Of a stretch of 64,000 bases of DNA, positions 9,190 to 18,818 are shown in pieces. A model generated the notes under the pieces. The model made no database searches and was not told the origin of the DNA. It saw nothing but the letters and a program-made list of their open reading frames with translations. The stretch's first letter is position 1. Every line of letters starts with the position of its first letter. The position numbers were made by a program, and so were the translations under genes. The stretch is from Algoriphagus antarcticus (GTDB lineage: Bacteria; Bacteroidota; Bacteroidia; Cytophagales; Cyclobacteriaceae): contig NZ_MSSW01000023.1 in NCBI RefSeq assembly GCF_002150685.1, forward strand, positions 49,183-113,182, given 5' to 3'.

Positions 9190-10464
9190 TTAAAATTCTA
9201 TTCCCACCTGAAAGGAAAGATAGGTACGGTTGAGGTGTATAATTGGCGAAGATAAAACTTGAACAGTGTAATAATCTTTGATAAAATCGACTCCGAATTC
9301 AGTGAAAAGTGTCATTTTACTGTTAAGCGGAAAATTCGCTCCTGCCTTCATACCTGGTGAAAAACTCGAACTCACAACATCCATGTTTCTCTGTTCGTAC
9401 AAAATCGTTTCATTTGGCGCTAAGGTTAAAGTTTGTTCAATTATCGATAAGTCATTTTGGAGTGTACTTAGCCATGTAGTCAGAACTAAGCCCATATATA
9501 TGTCTGTAACACCTTTTTTGAAAAAACTATAATTGTAACTAAAGGGAATAAAGATACTACTTTCTTTAAATTCTTGACTTGCTGTGATGACTTCTGCTCT
9601 AGTAACACTGCTAGCCTCAAGTGTAGCCGAACGCATCATAAACCCAATTCTAAGATCAATAGAGGACTTAGGAGTTCGTCTGAAGTCATGTAATCTAAAT
9701 CCTAGAAATGCTCTGTAACTTAAAGATTTACTGAAAGAATAGTTGAAATTTTCAGGTATATCTGATGACTTGGTAAACTCAGACCCAGCGCCAATAGCCG
9801 CAGTTGGAGATATCTTCGCAAAGGGAATTTTCTCTACATGCAACTTATATGGTAGCTCTTCGCAAGCATGATATTGCGTCACAATTTGAATAAAATCCTG
9901 TTCATCCACTCTTGATCTTTCGATTAAATCATTCATCTCAAAACCGCACGTCCCAGAAGTATTTATCTTAAGAATAGATATATATAGCTTGATATGACGC
10001 TTTTTTGGGGATCCTTCACCAGGCACATCCTGATAGTATGATCTTAACTCTTGAATATCTGTTCCATTATCTAAGTAGTATTTACCCTTTTTATAGTCCA
10101 ATTGTAACCTACCGGAGAAAAGTATCTGAACAAACTCCACCTCAGATGATTCTGAGAGCTTTTTACTCATAAAAAATCGGCCATTTTCCAAACCAAAGGC
10201 TTTGAGATCTACTGGAGAATAAGTTTTCACACTGCCTCTATATTCAAAATCAACCTTCTCATAATTAGCGAAATCATAAGCGCTTACAACATCACCGAAG
10301 AGTTTCTCTCCATTTTTTGTGATGATAAAGTCCGAAGCTTGTTCTGAGGCAGGATTCACATTTGACCAGACACTTTCCTCAATATAACCGCCCTGTGCAT
10401 GAGCCCTTATAAATGGCATGCTTAACAAAACTAAAACTGTTACCAATCGTAAAATTTTAACCAT
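9190..10464 (-). CDS. Predicted outer-membrane beta-barrel protein
   Basis: 424 residues from the preferred ATG at 10464, chosen because it begins directly with a signal peptide (MVKILRLVTVLVLLSMPF...AHAQ). An in-frame ATG at 10506 would add 14 residues of non-signal sequence. The N-terminal half is beta-rich with a pattern seen in Cytophagales proteins of unknown function (FIITKNGEKLFGDV). The C-terminal half (from ~residue 215) has alternating hydrophobic strands and ends in Phe (YLSFQVGIEF), as in outer-membrane barrels. Translationally adjacent to the Fn3/TIG/kelch lipoprotein; together they may be a surface-exposed complex. No specific function is recognised. Confidence 0.65.
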   Translation of the reverse strand: MVKILRLVTVLVLLSMPFIRAHAQGGYIEESVWSNVNPASEQASDFIITKNGEKLFGDVVSAYDFANYEKVDFEYRGSVKTYSPVDLKAFGLENGRFFMSKKLSESSEVEFVQILFSGRLQLDYKKGKYYLDNGTDIQELRSYYQDVPGEGSPKKRHIKLYISILKINTSGTCGFEMNDLIERSRVDEQDFIQIVTQYHACEELPYKLHVEKIPFAKISPTAAIGAGSEFTKSSDIPENFNYSFSKSLSYRAFLGFRLHDFRRTPKSSIDLRIGFMMRSATLEASSVTRAEVITASQEFKESSIFIPFSYNYSFFKKGVTDIYMGLVLTTWLSTLQNDLSIIEQTLTLAPNETILYEQRNMDVVSSSFSPGMKAGANFPLNSKMTLFTEFGVDFIKDYYTVQVLSSPIIHLNRTYLSFQVGIEF

Positions 10465-10561
10465 AGATAATCTAATTATTGCGCTAGATAAGCAGATTTG
10501 ATTCAATCAACAATAGATTAGTTAAAAATAGTTTCAGTAGTATTTGCAACTAGTTAAAAAC

Positions 10562-10588
10562 AAAAAAAGCCGAGATTTCTCCCGGCTC
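10562..10588 (-). terminator. Terminator after rseP
   Basis: AGCCG (10568-10572) / CGGCT (10583-10587) stem with a short loop, followed on the minus strand by a run of seven T. It directly follows the rseP stop, which ends the dxr-rseP unit. Confidence 0.85.
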
Positions 10589-10608
10589 TGAATTCCTATT
10601 TTGGTGGG

Positions 10609-11934
10609 TTATCCCTCCCCGGTAAATAATTTCAACACATCGTTTCCAATGGCAAAAACCATTAAGGCAAGAAGTATAACCATTCCTACTTTTTGAGAAT
10701 TCTCTAAAAATCTATCTGAAGGCGCTCTACCGGAAATCATCTCATAAAGCAAGAAGATCACATGGCCGCCATCCAATGCTGGGATCGGTAATAAATTCAT
10801 AAATGCTAATATCATAGAGATCAAACCTGTAATCGTCCAGAACTTACCCCAGTTCCAAGTATCTCCATAAATCTTTGCCATTCCGATAGGACCACTTACG
10901 TTTTTGGTAGAGACTTCACCGGTGAACATCTTACCCATTGCCCTTGCATTCATGATGACTACTGTAAACGCTTTAGTAGTTCCTTTTTTGATTGATTCAG
11001 CAAAGCCATACTTACGCTGAACCATATCTATAATCGGATCCACCGCTATGCCAATCATACCTTGCTCAGAAACGGCAACCATTGTGTGTATTGTATCTTT
11101 AGAGCTGGTCAACAACTCGAAATCTGTTTCCTGGCTTTTATTATTTGCCAGCACAGACTGCAGCTCATCAAAGTAAGCGATAGGCTGACCATTTACTGAC
11201 AGGATTTTATCTTCGGTAGTGATCCCAGCTTTATCGGCTGCTCCACCTTCATCTATTACCTTTAGTTCAAATGGATATCGGATATTCACAAAGCTGCTCA
11301 TCGCTTCCTGACTGTTGAAAGAATTAATAAAACCTCTTGGGATATCTACTTTGATAATTTCTCCTCCACGATCTACTGTGTAGTAGCCATTCTCGCTTAG
11401 TAGAGCTGACCCGGATGTCAAATCATTGATAGACTGATAAGGCTCCCCATTGATATCCAAGATCTTATCACCGGTTTTCAAACCGATAGATTCACCGATC
11501 TCTAAGGCTACGATTCCGTTTTCTACTACTTGATCACGGGAAAAATAAGTCTCGCCATTATTGTAAACCAAGATTACAAAAATGACAATACCTGTTACGA
11601 CATTGACGAAAATCCCACCTAGCATCACGATCAGACGCTGCCAAGCTGGCTTAGAACGGAACTCCCACGGCTGAGGCTCTCCCGCCATCTGATCAGAATC
11701 CATGGATTCATCTACCATTCCGGAGATTTTCACAAATCCCCCCAATGGTATCGCTCCTATAGAATATTCAGTTTCTCCCCACTGGAAGCCAGCGATTTTG
11801 GGAGGAAATCCGATCGAAAATTTCTCTACTCTCATGCCAAACATCTTGGCGGTAAGCAAGTGGCCCAACTCATGCAAACCCACTAGAATTGATAATCCCA
11901 GGAGTAACTGGCCCACCATAATTAAGGTATCCAT
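10609..11934 (-). CDS. rseP: RseP/site-2 intramembrane zinc protease
   Basis: 441-residue M50 family protease that cleaves transmembrane substrates such as anti-sigma factors within the inner membrane. The zinc site is HELGH at residues 21-25 in the first membrane helix, with the matching NLLPIPALDGGH motif near residue 390. Two PDZ-like domains lie between them (around 130-210 and 210-290), and the last helix ends the protein. The start overlaps the dxr stop (TAATG), suggesting translational coupling. An anti-sigma factor is encoded at 38952-39779 and could be a substrate, but nothing in the sequence proves it. Confidence 0.96.
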   Translation of the reverse strand: MDTLIMVGQLLLGLSILVGLHELGHLLTAKMFGMRVEKFSIGFPPKIAGFQWGETEYSIGAIPLGGFVKISGMVDESMDSDQMAGEPQPWEFRSKPAWQRLIVMLGGIFVNVVTGIVIFVILVYNNGETYFSRDQVVENGIVALEIGESIGLKTGDKILDINGEPYQSINDLTSGSALLSENGYYTVDRGGEIIKVDIPRGFINSFNSQEAMSSFVNIRYPFELKVIDEGGAADKAGITTEDKILSVNGQPIAYFDELQSVLANNKSQETDFELLTSSKDTIHTMVAVSEQGMIGIAVDPIIDMVQRKYGFAESIKKGTTKAFTVVIMNARAMGKMFTGEVSTKNVSGPIGMAKIYGDTWNWGKFWTITGLISMILAFMNLLPIPALDGGHVIFLLYEMISGRAPSDRFLENSQKVGMVILLALMVFAIGNDVLKLFTGEG

Positions 11935-13100
11935 TATACTTTATTCGTTATTAGTTCTTTAGTAATTTTTCTTGCCCGCTTATCCGTCTCCACATAATCC
12001 TCCAAATTCGGATGTGCAATAAACTCAGCTTTTACGAGAGTTTCGCCAATCAAATCAGACATTTCAAGAAAGCCCACCTCTTTATTCAAGAAAGCAGCTA
12101 CCGCTATTTCATTGGCAGCATTCAGCACGCAGGGTGCATTGCCGCCTTTTGCAAGGGCATCATAAGCCAATTGAAGGTTTTGGAAAGTCTTTAAATCCGG
12201 CTGCTCGAAGGTCAATTGTGGGTAATTCATAAAGTCAAATCTCTCGAAATCACTTTTCAATCGATCAGGAAAGCTCAGGGCAAACTGAATTGGGATACGC
12301 ATATCCGGCAATCCGAGTTGTGCTTTAATCGATCCATCCTCAAATTGCACCATAGAATGAATGATACTCTGCGGATGTACGACCACATCTATCTGCTCGG
12401 TTTTCAGACCAAAAAGCCATTTCGCCTCGATTACTTCCAAACCCTTATTCATAAGAGAAGCCGAGTCGATAGTGATCTTTGCGCCCATATCCCAATTGGG
12501 ATGCTTGAGCGCCTGCTCTCTGGTGACAGTTTCTAAGAAAGTTTTATCCTTACCTCGGAATGGTCCTCCAGATGCTGTAAGGATGATTTTCTCAATCGGA
12601 TTGTGAAATTCGCCGATCAAGCATTGGAAAATAGCCGAATGCTCCGAATCAACCGGATAGATATTCACCCGATTTTCCTTTGCTAAGGCAGTGATTATTT
12701 CTCCCGCTACGACCAGGGTTTCTTTGTTTGCCAAAGCTATTTGCTTTCTGGCTTTGATCGCATTTACGGTCGGAATCAAACCAGAATACCCAACCAAAGC
12801 AGTTAACACCAAATCGATGCTTTCCATCTCGACTATTTGAGCAATTGCCTTGATGCCGGCATATACCTTGATATCCTTGGGTTGCAAGATATCTCGAACT
12901 TGAGCGTAAAGACTCTCATTACCGATCACAACGGCATTTGGAGTAAATTCCAAAGCTTGCTCGATCAGCAAATCCGCATTATTCTGTGCAGTAAGAACCT
13001 CAACAATAAAGTCTTCAGGATGCTGACGAATTACCGCTAGGGTTTGAGTACCAATGCTTCCGGTGCTACCCAGGATGGCTATGCGTTTGGGTTCTGTCAT
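11934..13100 (-). CDS. dxr: 1-deoxy-D-xylulose 5-phosphate reductoisomerase
   Basis: 388-residue enzyme of the MEP isoprenoid pathway, converting DXP to MEP with NADPH. The NADPH-binding motif is ILGSTGSIG (residues 9-17), the metal/substrate region is PVDSEHSAIFQ and the flexible-loop region is followed by SASLMNKGLEVIEA. The length is normal. It is the first gene of a dxr-rseP operon with one-base TAATG overlap. A TAATTTTG promoter element lies about 60 bp upstream. Confidence 0.97.
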   Translation of the reverse strand: MTEPKRIAILGSTGSIGTQTLAVIRQHPEDFIVEVLTAQNNADLLIEQALEFTPNAVVIGNESLYAQVRDILQPKDIKVYAGIKAIAQIVEMESIDLVLTALVGYSGLIPTVNAIKARKQIALANKETLVVAGEIITALAKENRVNIYPVDSEHSAIFQCLIGEFHNPIEKIILTASGGPFRGKDKTFLETVTREQALKHPNWDMGAKITIDSASLMNKGLEVIEAKWLFGLKTEQIDVVVHPQSIIHSMVQFEDGSIKAQLGLPDMRIPIQFALSFPDRLKSDFERFDFMNYPQLTFEQPDLKTFQNLQLAYDALAKGGNAPCVLNAANEIAVAAFLNKEVGFLEMSDLIGETLVKAEFIAHPNLEDYVETDKRARKITKELITNKV

Positions 13101-13162
13101 TCAGTTTGAGATTTTTGAGCAATTAAAACCCTCATAATTAGATAGGCTTTCTCAATAGCTGA

Positions 13163-13170
13163 CAAAATTA
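13163..13170 (-). promoter_or_regulatory. Candidate -7 element for dxr
   Basis: Read on the minus strand this is TAATTTTG, a perfect match to the Bacteroidota -7 consensus TAnnTTTG, about 60 bp before the dxr start. A TTTG (complement of 13196-13199) lies 25 nt further upstream, slightly longer than the usual spacer. Confidence 0.45.
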
Positions 13171-13227
13171 CAAGATGCTCCCACTTTTCCTCGTACAAAT
13201 CGTCAGTTTTTACCAAATGGCATAATA

Positions 13228-13385
13228 TTAATCTGTATATACGCTTTTCTGCCAGTAAGCGAATTCTCTTTGGTCAATGGATTGGAAGACCGATGACCGA
13301 AGTACGAAGACCGAAGTAAACCAGAATTCAAGGTGTCTTTGGATTTTTGATCCTATAAATTTTCTACTGGCAAGATTCCGTATAA
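13228..13385. repeat. Noncoding dxr-htrA spacer with small inverted-repeat element
   Basis: The 397-bp gap between dxr and htrA holds no convincing gene. TCTGCCAGTA (13248-13257) is inversely repeated as TACTGGCAAGA (13365-13375). Between them is a low-complexity run of GACCGAAG-like octamers at 13289-13318. The arrangement resembles a small non-autonomous or degenerate intergenic repeat. The 64-codon minus-strand reading frame inside it has no protein-like features. Confidence 0.35.
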
Positions 13386-13497
13386 TCACAATATTAAATA
13401 TCAATAGGCAGAGATTTCGCAAATCCGGAACTTAAAAAATGTGAATTCTCTAAACTGTAAATCCTCCCTTTCGTCAAATTGATTAAATGATTTACCT

Positions 13498-14949
13498 ATG
13501 AACAGTCTAATCAAAACAACTGGAATTTCCTTTATAGCAGGCTTGGCCGGCGCTGCAGTTTGGACTTCTATCAACTTTAATGAAACCGAGCAACGCTTTG
13601 ACTTCCCGCAGAATAATCAAACGGAAGTAAGTTTTGCTTCGCAATATCAACCAGCGAATAGCCACGCTCCTACCGATGCGCTTGTTTCTTTTGTAGAAGC
13701 TTCAGAAAACAGCACTGAATCGGTAGTCTTTATCAAGAATTTTTCCGGAACGGATCCAACCAGATACAGCATGTTTGACTATTTCTTCGGTGGCGGGGGA
13801 AGCGCACCTTCTCAGCAAGTGAGTACTGGCTCTGGAGTAATTATCTCAGGAGATGGCTACATCGTGACTAACAATCACGTGATTGACAGAGCTGAAACGA
13901 TCGAGGTCGTTCACCAGAAAAGAACTTACAAAGCTCGTCTCGTGGGAACTGATAAAAACACCGATATCGCAGTTTTAAAAATTGAGGAAACGAACCTCCC
14001 TGCGATCAGACGCGGAAGTAGTCGCGATCTGAAAATTGGCGAATGGGTTCTTGCAGTTGGAAATCCATTTAATCTAACTTCCACAGTCACTGCAGGAATA
14101 GTTTCTGCAAAAGAGAGACAGATCAATATTTTAGGAGGTGATTTTCCATTGGAAAGTTTCATTCAAACAGACGCTCCTATTAATCCTGGAAATTCAGGCG
14201 GAGCGTTGGTAAATATCAACGGAGAATTGGTGGGTATAAATACTGCTATCCTATCCAGAACGGGATCTTACACTGGTTATGGCTTTGCTGTGCCAGTGGA
14301 TATCGCCATGAAAGTATCCAACGACCTGATACAATACGGTGAAGTGCAAAAAGCCATTCCTGGGATTGAAGCGGTGGAAATCACGCCGGAGCTAGCGGAA
14401 GAAATGAAGATAAACACACTCGACGGTGTCATCACAACTCATGTGATTAAAGACGGAGCAGCAGAAAGAGCGGGTATGCAGCGTAACGACGTAATCACCA
14501 AACTCGGATCTCAAGTGATCACAGGGAAAGGAAGTTTTGAAGAAGCACTCTCTTATTACTATCCCGGTGAACAACTTCAAGTAACTTATCTAAGAAATGG
14601 AGCTGAGAAATCTGCCAATCTTCAGCTTCAAAATTTGGAGGGTGGAAATGGCGTAATCAAGCGGGAATTCTATAGTTCGACCATTTTGGGAGCAAGACTT
14701 GAAGCTGTCAATACTATTGAAAAAGACAAGTTTGGAGTGGATTATGGAATAAAGCTTACTGGATTGACAAGAGGTTATTTGAGAGAACTCGGATTGAGAG
14801 AGGGATTTATAATCACACAGATCAACGGTGATGCGGCCAAGGATCCGAATAAAGTTGGAGCCTATTTAGAGAAATTCAGCGGAAGACTACTTCTTGAGGG
14901 AGTAGCTTCTAATGGCCAGCCATTTATGCAAACTTATAATGTGAGGTGA
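13498..14949 (+). CDS. htrA: HtrA/DegP-type periplasmic serine protease
   Basis: 483-residue envelope quality-control protease/chaperone. An N-terminal hydrophobic segment (residues ~8-24) exports or anchors it. The trypsin-like domain carries His127 (VTNNHVID), Asp156 (NTDIAVLKI) and Ser233 (PGNSGGAL). Two PDZ domains follow, the first clear (~285-375, AAERAGMQRNDVI) and the second more divergent (~385-480, LGLREGFIITQING). Monocistronic. It is one of several envelope-proteolysis genes in this window, with rseP nearby. Confidence 0.95.
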   Translation: MNSLIKTTGISFIAGLAGAAVWTSINFNETEQRFDFPQNNQTEVSFASQYQPANSHAPTDALVSFVEASENSTESVVFIKNFSGTDPTRYSMFDYFFGGGGSAPSQQVSTGSGVIISGDGYIVTNNHVIDRAETIEVVHQKRTYKARLVGTDKNTDIAVLKIEETNLPAIRRGSSRDLKIGEWVLAVGNPFNLTSTVTAGIVSAKERQINILGGDFPLESFIQTDAPINPGNSGGALVNINGELVGINTAILSRTGSYTGYGFAVPVDIAMKVSNDLIQYGEVQKAIPGIEAVEITPELAEEMKINTLDGVITTHVIKDGAAERAGMQRNDVITKLGSQVITGKGSFEEALSYYYPGEQLQVTYLRNGAEKSANLQLQNLEGGNGVIKREFYSSTILGARLEAVNTIEKDKFGVDYGIKLTGLTRGYLRELGLREGFIITQINGDAAKDPNKVGAYLEKFSGRLLLEGVASNGQPFMQTYNVR

Positions 14950-14953
14950 AATT

Positions 14954-15096
14954 ATGGGAAGACGAGTTATGAAAGTAAGATCGAGATAAGAGAATTTTCC
15001 AATCGAAATAACTTAGTTATAACGAATCATTTTATTACTTTAAATTGATTTTATATTCAGTCAAATCGCATTCAAACTCAAAACTCGTCTTCCCAT
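14954..15096. promoter_or_regulatory. 15-bp inverted repeat bracketing the HEPN-like gene leader
   Basis: ATGGGAAGACGAGTT at 14954-14968 is perfectly complementary to AACTCGTCTTCCCAT at 15082-15096. The right arm includes the first two bases of the start codon of the downstream gene, and 113 bases separate the arms. It could fold in the leader and hide the start site, act as a protein-binding site, or be a by-product of rearrangement. Confidence 0.45.
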
Positions 15097-15511
15097 GAAA
15101 ACAGTAATAAAATCCTGTGAGAAATGTCTGGAAGAATTCAGTGATCAGCTTGTTGATCTGACAGACTATGCGAGACGTGCTAAAAACGGAAAATTAACAG
15201 AGCCACAATCAAGAGAACTATTGAAACATTTTGAGGAAACGCATGAGTTGGCGCTGAAAGTAATTACTCATTATTTCAAACAAATAGGGAAAGGGCCATT
15301 TTCAGGATCTAGAGATTTGACTGTAGAGGCGTTTCACGCAGAACTAATCGACGATGGAAAAGCTTGGCTGGACATCGTGATAGATCGTATCCAGTACAAT
15401 CCAGTGTATGAAATAGACACACAGGAAAAATTTCTGGAAAATATCCAAAAACATTACATCAGGCTCCTTCAGCGATTTGAAGAAACCATGGAGAAAAAGC
15501 TAAACGAATAA
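15095..15511 (+). CDS. HEPN-like nucleotidyltransferase substrate-binding protein (HI0074 type)
   Basis: 138-residue all-helical protein. The pattern FEETHELALKVITHYF (around 49-64) followed by DLTVEAFHAELIDDGKAWLDIV resembles the HI0074/HEPN family, whose members pair with a small MNT nucleotidyltransferase in toxin-antitoxin modules. No MNT gene lies on either side (htrA upstream, dnaA convergent downstream), so this is an orphan or works with a distant partner. The canonical RNase motif Rx4-6H of toxic HEPN proteins is not evident, so a toxic role should not be assumed. The start codon lies in the right arm of a 15-bp inverted repeat. Confidence 0.6.
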   Translation: MKTVIKSCEKCLEEFSDQLVDLTDYARRAKNGKLTEPQSRELLKHFEETHELALKVITHYFKQIGKGPFSGSRDLTVEAFHAELIDDGKAWLDIVIDRIQYNPVYEIDTQEKFLENIQKHYIRLLQRFEETMEKKLNE

Positions 15512-15594
15512 AACGCAACTTAAAATATTGTAAAAGGTAACTTTTATAAGAAGTAAGTGGTAAAACCTTCGCCGGATTAGCTGCTCGAAATCTC

Positions 15595-17016
15595 CTAATA
15601 AGACCTCATCTTAAACTTCTTCTTCAATTCCAGTACTGCATTTCGGAATGAGCTATCAGTTTCCATGATATCATTCACAGTCTGCACTGCGTGAATTACT
15701 GTAGAGTGGTCTCTCCCGCCAAAGTGGTAACCAATTGATTTCAAGGAATGATTGGTAAATTCCTTGCAAAAATACATCGCAACTTGGCGAGCTGTTACTA
15801 TTTCCTTTTTACGGGTTTTTGCCTTCAGATCATCAAGCGCAATCCCATAAAATTCCGAAACAGACTTCTGAATAAAATCAACTCCAACTTCCGTTTCAAT
15901 ATCCTTGATGATATTTTTCATCACGGTCTTACCAAGCTCAAGACTGATTTCCACACGATTCAGTGATGCATGTGCAATAAGCGAAATAAGAATTCCTTCC
16001 AGCTCACGAACATTTGTATCCACCGTGTAAGCAAGATATTCTACTACATCGTCAGGAATAACAATTCCTTCAGACTGCATTTTTCGACGGATTATCGCTA
16101 CTCTCGTCTCAAAGTCAGGCATTTGCAAATCAGCAGTCAGACCCCATTTGAAGCGTGAAAGTAATCGTTCCTCCAACCCTTTCAGATCCCTAGGCGGACA
16201 ATCTGATGTCATGATTATTTGCTTCTTGCTTTGATGAAGGTGGTTAAAAATATGGAAGAACATCTCCTGAGTTCTGTCCTTTCCTGCCAAAAACTGAATG
16301 TCATCAATAATCAATACATCCACTTGCATGTAGAAATTGGTGAAGCTTTTCACATTGCCATCCTTGATGGAATCCATGAATTGATTTACAAATTTCTCTG
16401 AAGAAACATAAAGAACAAACTTGTCCTCTGGACCATTTTTGATCTCATTTCCTATCGCTTGCACCAAGTGTGTTTTCCCCAATCCTACTCCGCCATACAC
16501 CATCAATGGATTAAAGGAGGTGATTCCTGGCTTCGTCGCAACTGCAAAACCAGCTGAGCGGGCCAGACGATTACAATCTCCTTCAATGTAAGTGGTAAAA
16601 GTATAAGTAGGATTCAGATTACTGTTCGTCAATGCCTCTGCATTAAGCGATTTCATCTCAAATGGAGTTCTATCTGGCTCCGCTGGTGCTTGAGGCTTCT
16701 TATTATTCCCTGCATTTCCCTGCGGGAAAGAAACCACATAAGGCTGATTAGAAGAGTTTCCTCTATCTACCACAACAGCGTATTCCAATCTTCCACTTTG
16801 CCCCAAAGTAGTCTTGATGGCAATTTTTAATTCCTGCACATAATTGTCCTCCAGCCATTCGTAGAAGAATTGACTGGGAACTTGAATGGTCAGCGAAGTA
16901 CCTTCAAGTTTGACAGGATTAATGGGCTTAAACCAAGTTGAAAAGCTCTGCTCATTGACGTGCTGTTCGATAACACGTAAACATTCATTCCAAACGGCGC
17001 TAGCTTCTGAACTCAT
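15595..17016 (-). CDS. dnaA: Chromosomal replication initiator DnaA
   Basis: 473-residue initiator that binds DnaA boxes and opens the origin. Domain I occupies residues 1-80, a Pro/Asn-rich linker ~85-130, then the AAA+ domain with Walker A GGVGLGKTH (175-183) and Walker B (LIIDDIQFLAG), and domain IV with the DNA-binding signature (GGRDHSTVIHA) near the end. It is flanked by unrelated genes, with no dnaN, recF or gyrB. No TTATCCACA-type box was found in the 395-bp upstream region, so oriC is probably elsewhere, as is common in Bacteroidota. Confidence 0.98.
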   Translation of the reverse strand: MSSEASAVWNECLRVIEQHVNEQSFSTWFKPINPVKLEGTSLTIQVPSQFFYEWLEDNYVQELKIAIKTTLGQSGRLEYAVVVDRGNSSNQPYVVSFPQGNAGNNKKPQAPAEPDRTPFEMKSLNAEALTNSNLNPTYTFTTYIEGDCNRLARSAGFAVATKPGITSFNPLMVYGGVGLGKTHLVQAIGNEIKNGPEDKFVLYVSSEKFVNQFMDSIKDGNVKSFTNFYMQVDVLIIDDIQFLAGKDRTQEMFFHIFNHLHQSKKQIIMTSDCPPRDLKGLEERLLSRFKWGLTADLQMPDFETRVAIIRRKMQSEGIVIPDDVVEYLAYTVDTNVRELEGILISLIAHASLNRVEISLELGKTVMKNIIKDIETEVGVDFIQKSVSEFYGIALDDLKAKTRKKEIVTARQVAMYFCKEFTNHSLKSIGYHFGGRDHSTVIHAVQTVNDIMETDSSFRNAVLELKKKFKMRSY

Positions 17017-17411
17017 TAGAGAAGATTTCTGAAAAACAATGATCTTGCGGTAGGTGCAAGGGTGTCAAATTTGATGAAAATTAACTTAAATAAAAAATTG
17101 ATTTCTTCTTGAAATATTGAGTTTTTAAACAACTCCTCTTTTCCTACCAAAGTAAATTTGGAGACTAAACCCCTTTCCGTTTGAGAGATTCAGATTAATG
17201 CTTTACGGGCCTCTATTTGGCATAAAATAATATTTATTCTAATCTTCAGTCTATTGAAAAGAACTGTAAAACAAATCGAAATAATAAAGCAATTCATTTA
17301 GGTTCTTGATTTCCCCTTCATTTTCCTAATTTTGATACAGGCCATTTTGATCCAGAACTACTAATCAAAGTATGCTTTTACTTCGGATTCAGTAAAATTC
17401 TATACCCTACT
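17017..17411. other. dnaA-mutA divergent intergenic region
   Basis: A 395-bp AT-rich spacer between divergently transcribed dnaA and mutA. It contains the mutA promoter candidate but no recognisable gene, DnaA-box cluster, riboswitch or repeat. A cobalamin riboswitch might be expected before a B12-dependent enzyme, but no conserved B12-box-like element was seen. Confidence 0.5.
17306..17334 (+). promoter_or_regulatory. Candidate promoter of mutAB
   Basis: TTG (17306-17308), an 18-nt spacer and TAATTTTG (17327-17334) match the Bacteroidota sigma-A pattern TTTG-N(17-23)-TAnnTTTG. The predicted start would leave a ~70-nt leader before mutA. Confidence 0.6.
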
Positions 17412-18818
17412 ATGACAAATCAGGACTTATTTTCATTTCCTCCTACCAGCAAAGAAGACTGGATAGATCAGGTAAAACGAGACCTAGACGGGAAAGATTT
17501 TGATGACACACTCACTTCCATGCTATGGGAAAAAATCAAAATTCAACCATTCTATACAGCCGAAGATTTAAAGGGTCCTTCGGCGGAATTCAAATTCCAT
17601 CCTGACTCGAAAATCCCAGAAATTTCACCTCGAATCTGGAATAATCTGGTTTCCATTTTTCCAAAAGAAGATAAATCCACAAACGAGGAAATACTTCATT
17701 CACTTCAAAATAGTGCAGACGGACTGATTCTGCATTTGGAAGGAACAGAAAATTTAAACCAGATTCTAAAAGCAGTTCATACAGAATTTATATCAACCAA
17801 CTTTTTGCCAACAGGAGATATTTCTCAGTTTTTCCATTTGATACAGGAGTGGATAGAATCTCTAACTCTGAAACCAAGTATGCTGAGCGGGGCAATATTC
17901 TGGAATCCATGCGATGAGTTATTTCGCAGTGGAGAAAATTTCGATTTGGGAATGGACCAAGCGGTCAAAGCAATAAACGACTTCAAGGAGTTCAGAGAGT
18001 TTTATCCATTGACCATTGATTTCTCACGCTACGCAAATGCCGGGGGTACGGGAATTCAAGAACTGACATACGGATTAGGTGAAGTCATCGAGGTGATAGA
18101 TAAACTTTCAAAAAAAGCCATTTCTCCGAGTCAAGCATTCGAAAACATTGCTTTTCATACTGGAATGGGAGATTCGCATTTTGCGGAGATCGCCAAAGTA
18201 AAAGCCTTGCGGAAGCTGATCGTGGAGCTAGCCTCCAATTACGGCGTGCAAATCGAAATGGACAGTATACACATTGTCACCTCAACTGCTGAATGGAGCA
18301 AATCACTTATGGATAGAGACACCAATCTTATCCGCCAGACTTACGAAGCCATGGCAGGAATCCTTGGAGGTGGAAATTCGCTTTGGGTAAAACCTGTCGA
18401 AAGCAAAAAGGCTTCTGCATTGGAAAAGAGAATTGCGAGAAACATTTCGGCCATTCTTAAAGAAGAAAGTTATCTCGACAAAGTGATGGATCCTGCAGCT
18501 GGATCATTTTACTTGGAAAAATTGCAAGAGGAAATCGAGAAATCTGTGATTTCAGGTCTTCAAGATTTGGAAGAGAAAGGAGGCTGGCTAAAAAGCTTCG
18601 AAGACCTAACGCTGCACGCTAAAATTCGAAATTCGCGTGAAACTGCTCAAAAGAAAGTCTTGTCAGATTCAAGCATAAAAGTTGGCGCAAATAAATACCT
18701 CTCCAAAAGTAAGATCGAAAATCATCTTCCCTTTCAACCACTAATTGAGGAAGACTTTGAGTTGCTTCCAAGCCGGGCAACATACTTTGTAGAACTAAAT
18801 CACCTGAGCGACTCATGA
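17412..18818 (+). CDS. mutA: Methylmalonyl-CoA mutase small subunit
   Basis: 468-residue beta subunit of the heterodimeric B12-dependent mutase interconverting (R)-methylmalonyl-CoA and succinyl-CoA. It shows the TIM-barrel mutase fold ([40 protein letters not shown]) and ends after the barrel ([12 protein letters not shown]), lacking the C-terminal B12-binding-like domain of the longer (~600 aa) small subunits. No cobalamin-ligand motif is present, as expected for the non-catalytic subunit. Its stop overlaps the mutB start by four bases (ATGA), so the subunits are translationally coupled. Confidence 0.95.
   Translation: MTNQDLFSFPPTSKEDWIDQVKRDLDGKDFDDTLTSMLWEKIKIQPFYTAEDLKGPSAEFKFHPDSKIPEISPRIWNNLVSIFPKEDKSTNEEILHSLQNSADGLILHLEGTENLNQILKAVHTEFISTNFLPTGDISQFFHLIQEWIESLTLKPSMLSGAIFWNPCDELFRSGENFDLGMDQAVKAINDFKEFREFYPLTIDFSRYANAGGTGIQELTYGLGEVIEVIDKLSKKAISPSQAFENIAFHTGMGDSHFAEIAKVKALRKLIVELASNYGVQIEMDSIHIVTSTAEWSKSLMDRDTNLIRQTYEAMAGILGGGNSLWVKPVESKKASALEKRIARNISAILKEESYLDKVMDPAAGSFYLEKLQEEIEKSVISGLQDLEEKGGWLKSFEDLTLHAKIRNSRETAQKKVLSDSSIKVGANKYLSKSKIENHLPFQPLIEEDFELLPSRATYFVELNHLSDS

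Noticed and set aside
13228..13422. 64-codon minus-strand frame between dxr and htrA
   Set aside because: Consists of repeat DNA with GACCGAAG octamers; no protein-like pattern.
17017..17411. Replication origin beside dnaA
   Set aside because: No TTATCCACA-like boxes, no dnaN/recF/gyrB neighbourhood and no AT-rich 13-mer array.
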